DNA of 5,416 bases from Desulfobacteraceae bacterium (lineage in GTDB: Bacteria; Desulfobacterota; Desulfobacteria; Desulfobacterales; Desulfosarcinaceae). The DNA is taken from contig JALVQM010000215.1 in the NCBI GenBank assembly GCA_027025615.1, positions 1-5,416 of the forward strand, in the 5' to 3' direction. Below are positions 1 through 5,416 of this stretch, in pieces. Numbering within the stretch: position 1 is the stretch's first letter; each line of letters begins with the position of its first letter. A program made the position numbers and the translations under genes. A model generated the notes under the pieces. The model was not told the origin of the DNA and made no database searches. It worked only from the letters and a program-made list of their open reading frames with translations.

Positions 1-41
1 CATTAATAGAAGATATAAATCAGCACCACAAAGATGATTTG

Positions 42-1853
42 ATGAATACTAAAAACGTAAATCCATTTGGTGCTCAGAATATCTGTTCTTTGCTGGTTGA
101 CAATGGCCTTTTAAAACCAGCCCATGCAAGGGAAATTCTAAAGAAAAAGGATCTGCTATTAAAAAGAATTAACCGCAAGGTGGCTTCAGAAGCAACTCCG
201 GAACATGAAAACAACAGGAAAAATATTATTGATGTCATTGCTTCCCTGAATCTTAGCCGTGCAGACAATCCCAATCTGCCCTTGGATGAAGAAATTATCT
301 ATCAAACCCTGGCCTCCCAGTGGAAATTCCCATTCGAGCGCATCGATCCGTTAAAACTGGAGCTGAACACGGTTACAACGACTATTCCACGCAGTTTTGC
401 GTTAAATCACCTGGTTCTGCCAATTCGTCTTCAGGATTGCAAGCTTACAATTGCCACCCCTGATCCTTTCAATGAAGAAGTTTTCGATGATATTCAACGT
501 GCATGCAACTTGGAAATAGAAGTAGTTGTAAGCCCGAAAAACACTATCTTGAAACTGATTCATGAGTTTTTCGGATTCAAGAAGTCAATTGCTGCTGCCA
601 AGGATCAATTCAGCGGTCCATCAGTCGATCTTGGCAACTTGGAGCAATACGTGCGCCTCAAGGCTGTTGAGGGTCTGCCTTCCAATGACCAGCATATCGT
701 CAACGCAGTTAACCACCTGTTTATATATGCATTTGACCAGAAGGCCAGTGATATTCATATAGAGCCCAAGCGTGAACACAGCCTGGTAAGGATGCGTATC
801 GATGGGGTTTTGCATACTGTCTACAAACTACCCAAAGCAGTGCATTCTGCAATCGTTAGCCGTATAAAGAACCTTTCCAGGATGGACATGGCGGAAAAAC
901 GCAGGCCCCAGGATGGCAGGATAAAAACAGACAAGGGCGATGTTGAGGCCGAGATTCGTGTTTCTACAATACCGGTTGCTTTTGGCGAAAAGATAGTCAT
1001 GCGCATTATGGATCCTGATATTCTTTTTACAGACCTGGAACGACTGGGCTTTGACGACCGGGATCTTGATATATATCGTCAGATGGCCGCTATGCCCCAC
1101 GGAATTATTTTGGTATGTGGGCCGACAGGATCAGGTAAATCTACTACACTTTACAGCACCCTGAACACAATTAGCACACCTGAAGTAAATATTACCACGG
1201 TTGAAGAACCAATTGAAATGGTACATGAGGATTTCAATCAAATAGCGGTTCAACCCCAACTGGGAATAACCTTCGGTTCTGTATTGCGCCATATCCTGCG
1301 TCAGGACCCGGACATTATCATGATTGGCGAAATGCGCGATTTGGAAACAGCCGAGAATGCCATTCAAGCCGCATTAACCGGGCATCTGGTATTTTCCACC
1401 CTGCACACGAACGATGCACCATCTTCGATTATTCGTTTGTTGGATTTAGGTGTGCCACATTTTTTGCTGCAATCCACACTTGTTGGAATCATGGCCCAAA
1501 GGCTGGTACGCAAGGTATGTGTTTATTGTAAAGAAGAATTTGCAATCGATACCCGGGAACTATCCGAGCTGGGGCTTATGTTGGATATTCAGGGATCGCT
1601 TACCCTTTGCCGTGGTAAAGGATGCCCCAAGTGTCGCAATACCGGCTATATGGGAAGGACAGGGATCCATGAAATATTAAGGTATTCCGACAGCATTCGC
1701 GCTATGACTACTGCCAATGCCGATGTGAATGCCATCCGTAGCCAGGCACGCAAGGAAGGCATGCGTACCTTGCGTGAAAGTGCCATAAAAAAACTGCTGG
1801 AAGGTATAACTACCTACCAGGAAGTCTTACGTGTAACCTGGGAGCAGGATTAA
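42..1853 (+). CDS. gspE: GspE/PulE/PilB-family secretion or pilus assembly ATPase
   Basis: Hexameric cytoplasmic ATPase that drives pseudopilus (type II secretion) or pilus assembly from the inner-membrane platform. Numbered from the ATG at 42 (603 aa): an N-terminal MshEN/T2SSE_N-like region spans about residues 10-180, and the ATPase core about 200-500. Visible motifs are Walker A GPTGSGKS (360-367), the Asp box TTVEEPIE (385-392), Walker B IIMIGEMRD (425-433), the His box around STLHTNDA (452-459), and a zinc-binding tetracysteine pair CVYC/CPKC (493-496 and 528-531), usual for GspE and PilB and absent from most PilT-type ATPases. Nothing is broken. The start is uncertain: TTG at 39 directly precedes the ATG, no strong Shine-Dalgarno is visible, and the same frame is open back to position 3, so translation could begin upstream. 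Family membership is certain; GspE rather than PilB is a judgement, since no other gsp or pil gene is in view. It converges on the LysM gene with a 20-nt gap. Confidence 0.9.
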   Translation: MNTKNVNPFGAQNICSLLVDNGLLKPAHAREILKKKDLLLKRINRKVASEATPEHENNRKNIIDVIASLNLSRADNPNLPLDEEIIYQTLASQWKFPFERIDPLKLELNTVTTTIPRSFALNHLVLPIRLQDCKLTIATPDPFNEEVFDDIQRACNLEIEVVVSPKNTILKLIHEFFGFKKSIAAAKDQFSGPSVDLGNLEQYVRLKAVEGLPSNDQHIVNAVNHLFIYAFDQKASDIHIEPKREHSLVRMRIDGVLHTVYKLPKAVHSAIVSRIKNLSRMDMAEKRRPQDGRIKTDKGDVEAEIRVSTIPVAFGEKIVMRIMDPDILFTDLERLGFDDRDLDIYRQMAAMPHGIILVCGPTGSGKSTTLYSTLNTISTPEVNITTVEEPIEMVHEDFNQIAVQPQLGITFGSVLRHILRQDPDIIMIGEMRDLETAENAIQAALTGHLVFSTLHTNDAPSSIIRLLDLGVPHFLLQSTLVGIMAQRLVRKVCVYCKEEFAIDTRELSELGLMLDIQGSLTLCRGKGCPKCRNTGYMGRTGIHEILRYSDSIRAMTTANADVNAIRSQARKEGMRTLRESAIKKLLEGITTYQEVLRVTWEQD

Positions 1854-1893
1854 AGGCATTCATACACCCCTGTTCAAGGTGTATGAATGCCTT
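1853..1893. terminator. Perfect 16-bp inverted repeat between convergent genes, probable bidirectional terminator
   Basis: The left arm AAGGCATTCATACACC (1853-1868) is the exact reverse complement of the right arm GGTGTATGAATGCCTT (1878-1893), with a 9-nt loop (1869-1877). The left arm begins on the last base of the gspE stop codon. The right arm is the coding sequence for the final residues of the LysM protein, whose TGA stop (1874-1876) falls in the loop. Its position fits a shared transcription terminator or 3'-end-stabilising hairpin. The stem is only moderately GC-rich. The T-tract is short: the + side runs CCTTGTCC and the - side CCTTTAATCC. Rho-independent termination may therefore be weak. 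Confidence 0.7.
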
Positions 1894-2947
1894 GTCCAGG
1901 GCGTATGGCCTTGTTAGATTTAGTTATGTAAACGGTAGAAGTTGTTTTTTCGGTATGTAGTACTATCAGGGTGCCTATGTCTACCGGGTGAAAGGTGGTT
2001 GGATCGTTTTTTACTTTTTTAGGCTTGAAATATATACTATACAATTGCCCTACTTCAACCTTGTCGTCCTTACCCTTGTCAATAAAGGCTATGCTATGAT
2101 CTCCCATTAGCAGTGGGTGTTCTTCACCGGAAATTATGCTACCCTCCAGCCCAGGGACTCCTTCTCGCACGGCCATCTTTGGCGACCTGTGATGGTAAGG
2201 CATTACCATGTCGTTTATGTGTATATCGCGATAAGATTTAATTACCTTGGCCATGGCATAATCTGGGGTAACCTTGGTTATTTCGACAAGTCCCAGCAAG
2301 TAATGTTGAGTGCCGATAGTTTTGTACGAACGGCTGTCCTTTGTGGGATTAAGTGTGCGGTATACAGTAAAACGGGCACCAGGAATGAAGTTGGTTTTCT
2401 GGTCGTCCTCTGGTGGCCGGATATAAACAATGTCTCCAGCACTGATCATATTTTTGTCTTCAAGGGTTTTAAAAACCATCCCTGAAGGTTTCACAGGAGG
2501 CTTACGGATGAAGCCGACCTGGTCAATGGTTGGAAACTGAAAAAAAGTTTCCTTGATTGCTGGAGGAGGGGGCTTGATTTCGGCTGAAACTTCTACGCCG
2601 GGCTTTTGAGGTTCAATAGCTTTCTGTTTTTCCTGTTCGACCTTCAAACGGTCACTTTTTTTGAAAAGCCGGATACGTTCACCAGGATAGATCCAGTGGG
2701 GATTGGTTATCTGGTCATTTTCTCTCCAAAGATCTGGCCATTGCCAGGCGGAATCATTGAATTTCTGGGAAATATCCCAGAGGGTGTCACCCTTTTTTAT
2801 AGTATAGTAGAACCCGGCTTCGAACTGAACATTTTCTTTTGGCTTTTTGCTTTTTTCCTGGGCTGAAACTTCAAAACCAATTGAAAATATTAAGATAAAG
2901 GTGAGCAACAGTAGTGCCATCGTACGGACGAAAGTGATGGTTTTCAT
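1874..2947 (-). CDS. Exported LysM-domain protein with a two-unit C-terminal region
   Basis: 357 aa from the ATG at 2947, chosen over the upstream in-frame ATG at 2986 because it has a Shine-Dalgarno-like AAGGGG about 8 nt upstream and starts directly at a signal peptide. Residues 1-29 have a basic n-region, a hydrophobic core (LLLLTFILIF) and a probable signal peptidase I site VSA|QE; there is no lipobox cysteine. One LysM domain lies at about 47-95 (YTIKKGDTLWDIS through NPHWIYPGERIRLF), with the tryptophan-rich insert common in proteobacterial LysM proteins. A charged, proline-rich linker (96-140) follows. The C-terminal region (about 145-357) is beta-rich in appearance and seems to contain two related units (see findings). 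LysM domains bind N-acetylglucosamine-containing glycans, so a periplasmic peptidoglycan-associated role is inferred. No catalytic motif was recognised and no specific function can be assigned. It lies downstream of groEL in the same direction, but a terminator intervenes. Confidence 0.88.
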   Translation of the reverse strand: MKTITFVRTMALLLLTFILIFSIGFEVSAQEKSKKPKENVQFEAGFYYTIKKGDTLWDISQKFNDSAWQWPDLWRENDQITNPHWIYPGERIRLFKKSDRLKVEQEKQKAIEPQKPGVEVSAEIKPPPPAIKETFFQFPTIDQVGFIRKPPVKPSGMVFKTLEDKNMISAGDIVYIRPPEDDQKTNFIPGARFTVYRTLNPTKDSRSYKTIGTQHYLLGLVEITKVTPDYAMAKVIKSYRDIHINDMVMPYHHRSPKMAVREGVPGLEGSIISGEEHPLLMGDHSIAFIDKGKDDKVEVGQLYSIYFKPKKVKNDPTTFHPVDIGTLIVLHTEKTTSTVYITKSNKAIRPGQGIHTP

Positions 2948-2952
2948 GGTTC

Positions 2953-2960
2953 GGCCCCTT
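2953..2960 (-). promoter_or_regulatory. Ribosome binding site deciding the LysM gene start
   Basis: On the - strand the sequence before the ATG at 2947 reads AAAGGGGCCGAACC. The purine-rich AAGGGG at a normal distance supports this start over the ATG 39 nt upstream, whose use would place a polar stretch (WQQRGRT) before the signal peptide. Confidence 0.6.
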
Positions 2961-3000
2961 TGCTGCCATGTGATCAGTAAAAACATTTATTTAAATTTCA

Positions 3001-3027
3001 GTAGCCTATTTTAGGCTTACTTGTCAA
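3001..3027 (-). promoter_or_regulatory. Candidate promoter with internal dyad for the LysM gene
   Basis: A perfect -35 consensus TTGACA lies at 3027-3022 on the - strand, about 75 nt before the LysM start codon. The best-placed -10 hexamer (TACTGA, 18-nt spacing) matches TATAAT poorly, so the promoter is tentative or may need an activator. The spacer holds a 6-bp dyad, AGCCTA-TTT-TAGGCT on the + strand (3003-3017), placed where a regulator could act. The -35 box sits directly after the groEL terminator, which would let the LysM gene be transcribed independently of the chaperonin operon. Confidence 0.35.
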
Positions 3028-3032
3028 GGGGG

Positions 3033-3069
3033 AAAGAAAAACCCCCGGTGGAGGCCATCCGGGGGTTTT
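3033..3069 (-). terminator. Rho-independent terminator of the groESL operon
   Basis: An 11-bp GC-rich stem, 3038-3048 pairing with 3059-3069 (AAAACCCCCGG with CCGGGGGTTTT on the + strand), encloses a 10-nt loop. Read on the - strand it is followed by TCTTT, so the transcript ends in UUUUUCUUU. It begins about 50 nt past the groEL stop codon. The + side is also T-rich (3066-3080), so it might stop antisense transcription too. Confidence 0.88.
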
Positions 3070-3119
3070 CTATATTTTTTGGTTTTATGAGAAGCAACCA
3101 GGCGAAAGGCTGTTTCAGA

Positions 3120-4772
3120 TTACATCATGCCGCCCATACCGCCCATGCCGCCCATGCCAGCCGCACCACCGGCGCCTGGCATTGGTTCTTGTTTTTCTTC
3201 CGGTTTTTCCGCAACCATGGCTTCTGTGGTCAGCATTAAGGAAGCAACACTGGCAGCATTTTGCAAAGCAAAGCGGACCACTTTCGTAGGATCGATAACA
3301 CCGGCTTTCATCAGGTCTTCATATGTGTTGCTATCGGCATTGTAACCAACAGATCCTTCCAGGCCCTTGACTTTTTCAATAACCACGGAACCTTCAAAGC
3401 CAGCATTGTTGGCAATTTGGCGCAAAGGTTCCTCGATGGCCCGGATGACCACTTTTACTCCCAGCTTCTGATCGGCCTTGATTTTTATTTTTTCCAAGGC
3501 AGGCAAAGTCCTGACAAGGGCGACTCCTCCGCCGGGGACAATACCTTCTTCAACAGCGGCACGAGTAGCATTCAAGGCATCCTCGACCCTGGCTTTCTTT
3601 TCTTTCATTTCTGTCTCGGTGGCAGCACCTACGTTGATTACTGCAACTCCACCGATCAACTTGGCCAGTCTTTCCTGGAGTTTCTCACGGTCGTAATCAG
3701 AAGTAGTCTCTTCTATCTGGGCTCTTATCTGCTTTACCCTGCCTTCCAGGGCTGAACGTGATCCAGCGCCATCCACTATGGTTGTGTTGTCTTTATCGAT
3801 GTTAACGCGTTTGGCTTTGCCAAGATCTGCCAGAGTTACATTTTCCAATTTGATACCCAGGTCTTCTGATACCACCTGTCCGCCGGTGAGAATGGCAATG
3901 TCTTCAAGCATAGCCTTGCGGCGGTCACCAAAACCAGGAGCCTTGACAGCTGCTACCTGTAAAGTGCCGCGTAACTTGTTGACCACCAGTGTAGCCAAAG
4001 CTTCACCATCAACATCCTCGGCTATGATCAGGAGGGGCTTGCCCATTTTGGCCACTTGTTCGAGGATCGGCAGCAGGTCTTTCATACTGCTGATTTTTTT
4101 CTCATTGATGAGGATGTAGGGATCTTCCAGGGATACCACCATCTTTTCAGGGTCGGTCACGAAGTAAGGTGAAAGGTAGCCGCGGTCGAATTGCATACCT
4201 TCAACCACGTCAAGGGTGGTTTCCATGCTCTTGGCTTCTTCAACGGTAATTACACCTTCCTTGCCTACTTTATTCATGGCTTCGGCAATAATGTTGCCGA
4301 TTGTTTCATCGTTATTGGCAGATATGGTACCCACCTGTGCGATCTCTCTTTGGTCCTTGGTGGGTTTGCTCATTTTCTGGAGTTCTTTTACGGCCACTTC
4401 CACTGCTTTTTCGATGCCGCGCTTGATAGACATGGGGTTGTTACCGGCGGCAACCAGTTTCTGGCCTTCCTCATAAATAGACCGGGCCAGGACGGTAGCG
4501 GTAGTGGTTCCGTCACCGGCCATATCACTGGTCTTGCTGGCCACTTCCTTGACCATCTGGGCGCCCATGTTTTCAAACTTGTCTTCCAGTTCGATCTCCT
4601 TGGCTACAGTTACCCCGTCCTTGGTGACAGTGGGAGATCCCCACGACTTGTCGATAACAACGTTGCGTCCCTTGGGGCCCAGGGTGACAACCACGGCGTC
4701 AGCCAGGGTCCGGACTCCGCGGAGCATGGCTTCGCGGGCTTTCATGTCATATTTGATTATTTTAGCGGTCAT
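3120..4772 (-). CDS. groEL: Chaperonin GroEL (Hsp60, Cpn60)
   Basis: Large subunit of the tetradecameric ATP-dependent folding chamber, which acts in the cytosol with the GroES cap. The protein is 550 aa, normal for the family and collinear with E. coli GroEL at the key positions visible: the nucleotide-binding LGPKGRN (31-37), GDGTTTAT (86-93) with Asp87, Asp398 in RVEDA for ATP hydrolysis, and the apical substrate/GroES-binding residues Tyr199, Tyr203, Phe204, Leu234, Leu237, Leu259, Val263 and Val264. The C-terminus is the usual flexible Gly-Gly-Met tail (about 535-550). The start MTAKIIKYD is the conserved one and has a strong Shine-Dalgarno 8 nt upstream. It follows groES by 45 nt in the same operon and ends before a clear terminator. 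Nothing is odd; it looks like a functional housekeeping copy. Confidence 0.99.
   Translation of the reverse strand: MTAKIIKYDMKAREAMLRGVRTLADAVVVTLGPKGRNVVIDKSWGSPTVTKDGVTVAKEIELEDKFENMGAQMVKEVASKTSDMAGDGTTTATVLARSIYEEGQKLVAAGNNPMSIKRGIEKAVEVAVKELQKMSKPTKDQREIAQVGTISANNDETIGNIIAEAMNKVGKEGVITVEEAKSMETTLDVVEGMQFDRGYLSPYFVTDPEKMVVSLEDPYILINEKKISSMKDLLPILEQVAKMGKPLLIIAEDVDGEALATLVVNKLRGTLQVAAVKAPGFGDRRKAMLEDIAILTGGQVVSEDLGIKLENVTLADLGKAKRVNIDKDNTTIVDGAGSRSALEGRVKQIRAQIEETTSDYDREKLQERLAKLIGGVAVINVGAATETEMKEKKARVEDALNATRAAVEEGIVPGGGVALVRTLPALEKIKIKADQKLGVKVVIRAIEEPLRQIANNAGFEGSVVIEKVKGLEGSVGYNADSNTYEDLMKAGVIDPTKVVRFALQNAASVASLMLTTEAMVAEKPEEKQEPMPGAGGAAGMGGMGGMGGMM
3126..3161. repeat. 9-bp tandem repeat encoding the GroEL GGM tail
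   Basis: Four consecutive 9-bp units resembling CATGCCGCC (3126-3134, 3135-3143, 3144-3152, 3153-3161) encode the Gly-Gly-Met repeats at the GroEL C-terminus. The second unit has CATACC and the last ends AGC. This is the normal origin of the GroEL tail; the repeat could change length by slippage without shifting frame. Confidence 0.8.
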
Positions 4773-4780
4773 TTCTTAGT

Positions 4781-4787
4781 TCCTCCC
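4781..4787 (-). promoter_or_regulatory. Strong Shine-Dalgarno of groEL
   Basis: On the - strand GGGAGGA lies 8 nt before the groEL ATG, in the 45-nt groES-groEL gap. I see no promoter or terminator in this gap, which fits a bicistronic message with efficient separate initiation at groEL. Confidence 0.8.
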
Positions 4788-4817
4788 TAATTCGTTTGGA
4801 TGCCAAAACAGTTTAAA

Positions 4818-5105
4818 TTATTCAATTACACCCAGCACATCGTCTTCGCGCATGATCAAGTATTCTTCGCCTTCAATCTTGACTTCGGTACCTGCATATT
4901 TGCTAAACAGAACCCTGTCACCGGCTTTGATTTCCAGAGGTGTTCTTTTTCCGTCATCGGCAACTTTGCCGTTGCCTACGGCGATTACTTTACCCTCTGC
5001 AGGTTTTTCCTTGGCCGTATCGGGGATGATGATACCGCCTTTGGTCTTGGTCTCTTCCTCAACCCTTTGTACCAAGATACGATCTTGCAATGGTCTCAGT
5101 TTCAT
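4818..5105 (-). CDS. groES: Co-chaperonin GroES (Hsp10, Cpn10)
   Basis: Heptameric lid of the GroEL folding chamber. The 95-aa length is typical. The N-terminal signature MKLRPLQDRILVQR is present, followed by the mobile loop (about 16-32) that docks on the GroEL apical domain, with its hydrophobic GGIII at 23-27 in the same place as GGIVL of E. coli. The roof-loop region (about 44-56) and the C-terminal YLIMREDDVLGVIE are also canonical. The start ATG is preceded by AAGGGAGA about 8 nt upstream. It is the first gene of the groES-groEL operon, and the region before it holds a heat-shock type promoter. Confidence 0.98.
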   Translation of the reverse strand: MKLRPLQDRILVQRVEEETKTKGGIIIPDTAKEKPAEGKVIAVGNGKVADDGKRTPLEIKAGDRVLFSKYAGTEVKIEGEEYLIMREDDVLGVIE

Positions 5106-5345
5106 TTGTCTATTCTCCCTTTTTTCAGTGTGAATTCATTAAACCCAAATAGCGCTATAGATGAAGATCATTCTATTTGATTTCCAGGTAAACCTTGCTT
5201 GGGGTCGGGCGTCACCCCCTTTCAATCAGTCTTTAATAATATATAAAAATATAGAGCTTGTTGCGTATATGGCTATACCTCAATGCTTCAGCGGCCATCA
5301 AAGTCCGTTTCCCCTGGCAGACAGAAAGAAGCGTCACGGCTAATT
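5106..5345 (-). other. groES upstream region, leader and promoter zone
   Basis: About 240 nt without a convincing gene. On the - strand, moving toward groES, it holds a weak sigma-70-like pair (TTGATG at 5301-5296 and TATAGC at 5277-5272, 18-nt spacing), a small dyad GTATA-TGGC-TATAC on the + strand (5265-5278) overlapping that -10, an AT-rich run (about 5231-5254), the sigma-32-like promoter, a leader of about 85 nt containing the palindrome ATAGCGCTAT (5149-5158), and the groES ribosome binding site. I see neither a CIRCE repeat (TTAGCACTC-N9-GAGTGCTAA) nor a clear terminator for the gene to the right. Confidence 0.5.
5197..5225 (-). promoter_or_regulatory. groESp: Sigma-32-type heat-shock promoter of groESL
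   Basis: On the - strand a -35-like ATTGAAA (TTGAAA at 5225-5220) is followed after 15 nt by CCCCAAG (CCCC at 5204-5201). This matches the RpoH consensus of TTGAAA and CCCCAT with a 13-17 nt spacer, and resembles the E. coli groE promoter, including G-rich bases right after the -35. A start near 5190 would give a leader of about 85 nt. The last two -10 bases deviate (AAG for ATT), so the assignment is good but not certain. Confidence 0.65.
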
Positions 5346-5416
5346 TCAATCTTTACTTTTTGATTCAGCGCTGTTTGATTTCGATTCCCCGGCTGCAGAA
5401 TCACTTTTTTGATTCT
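5346..5416 (-). CDS. C-terminal end of an upstream gene, Ser/Lys-rich tail, possibly FmdB-type zinc-ribbon protein
   Basis: A - strand frame enters from the right edge and runs 22 codons to the TGA at 5348-5346. It encodes NQKSDSAAGESKSNSAESKS followed by KD: hydrophilic, low-complexity, with a partly repeated AxESKS unit. Such tails are common at the ends of small FmdB-family zinc-ribbon regulatory proteins, which I recall often precede groES in Desulfobacterota; that identity is inferred from tail style and position only, because the CxxC zinc-ribbon part lies outside the window. A second - strand frame is also open here (to 5288), but its product looks less protein-like. If real, this gene would be codirectional with groES and about 240 nt upstream. 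Confidence 0.45.
   Translation of the reverse strand, partial: NQKSDSAAGESKSNSAESKSKD

Noticed and set aside
2117..2485. 122-codon + strand open frame opposite the LysM gene
   Set aside because: The LysM frame has a signal peptide, domain and ribosome binding site; this one has none of these.
2948..2986. Upstream in-frame ATG for the LysM protein
   Set aside because: It would add MFLLITWQQRGRT before an already complete signal peptide and lacks a ribosome binding site, whereas the ATG at 2947 has one.
3261..3755. 164-codon + strand open frame opposite groEL
   Set aside because: Same reason: antisense shadow of groEL, with no protein-like motifs.
4191..4790. 199-codon open frame on the + strand opposite groEL
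   Set aside because: It lies wholly antisense to a highly conserved GroEL; its Phe/His/Gly-rich product has no recognisable domain and is typical of a reverse-frame shadow.
5161..5343. 60-codon + strand open frame upstream of groES
   Set aside because: It overlaps the groE promoter and leader antisense, has no good ribosome binding site, and its product is not recognisable.
5106..5345. CIRCE operator or riboswitch upstream of groES
   Set aside because: No TTAGCACTC-N9-GAGTGCTAA repeat is present, and no riboswitch class I know fits the sequence.
5380..5392. tRNA T-arm-like TTCGATTCCCCGG
   Set aside because: The flanking bases do not pair to form a T stem, and no acceptor, D or anticodon arms can be found around it.
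5288..5416. Second - strand frame open from the right edge (42 codons)
   Set aside because: The competing frame ending at 5346 gives a coherent hydrophilic tail; this one gives a mixed sequence with no family feel. It cannot be fully excluded without flanking sequence.

Overview
The window looks like chromosomal DNA from a Gram-negative, sulfate-reducer-like member of the Desulfobacterota (former Deltaproteobacteria). This is inferred from the style of the GspE, GroEL and LysM proteins, moderate GC content, and a sigma-32-like groE promoter with no CIRCE element; no database search backs it. All the genes look like core genome. I see no mobile element, CRISPR array, rRNA or tRNA.

Layout from left to right. 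(1) Positions 42-1853, + strand: a secretion/pilus assembly ATPase of the GspE/PulE/PilB family, essentially complete; its frame stays open to the left edge, so the true start could lie outside the window. (2) A 16-bp perfect inverted repeat at 1853-1893 joins the ends of this gene and the convergent gene. (3) Positions 1874-2947, - strand: an exported protein with one LysM domain and a C-terminal region that appears to hold two related units. (4) Positions 2948-3119: a Rho-independent terminator for groEL and a candidate promoter for the LysM gene, packed almost end to end. (5) Positions 3120-4772 groEL and 4818-5105 groES, both - strand, a classic bicistronic chaperonin operon. (6) Positions 5106-5345: leader and promoter region with a good sigma-32-type promoter. 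(7) Positions 5346-5416, - strand: a Ser/Lys-rich C-terminal tail of another gene, possibly an FmdB-type zinc-ribbon protein.

Functionally, groES and groEL make the cytosolic folding chamber under probable heat-shock control. The GspE-type ATPase would power assembly of a type II secretion pseudopilus or type IV pilus at the inner membrane. The LysM protein acts outside the cytoplasm, probably at peptidoglycan. Nothing in the sequence ties the chaperonin operon functionally to its neighbours. I found no convincing new biological system; the points most worth checking are the shared convergent hairpin, the duplicated domain of the LysM protein, and the architecture of the groE control region.
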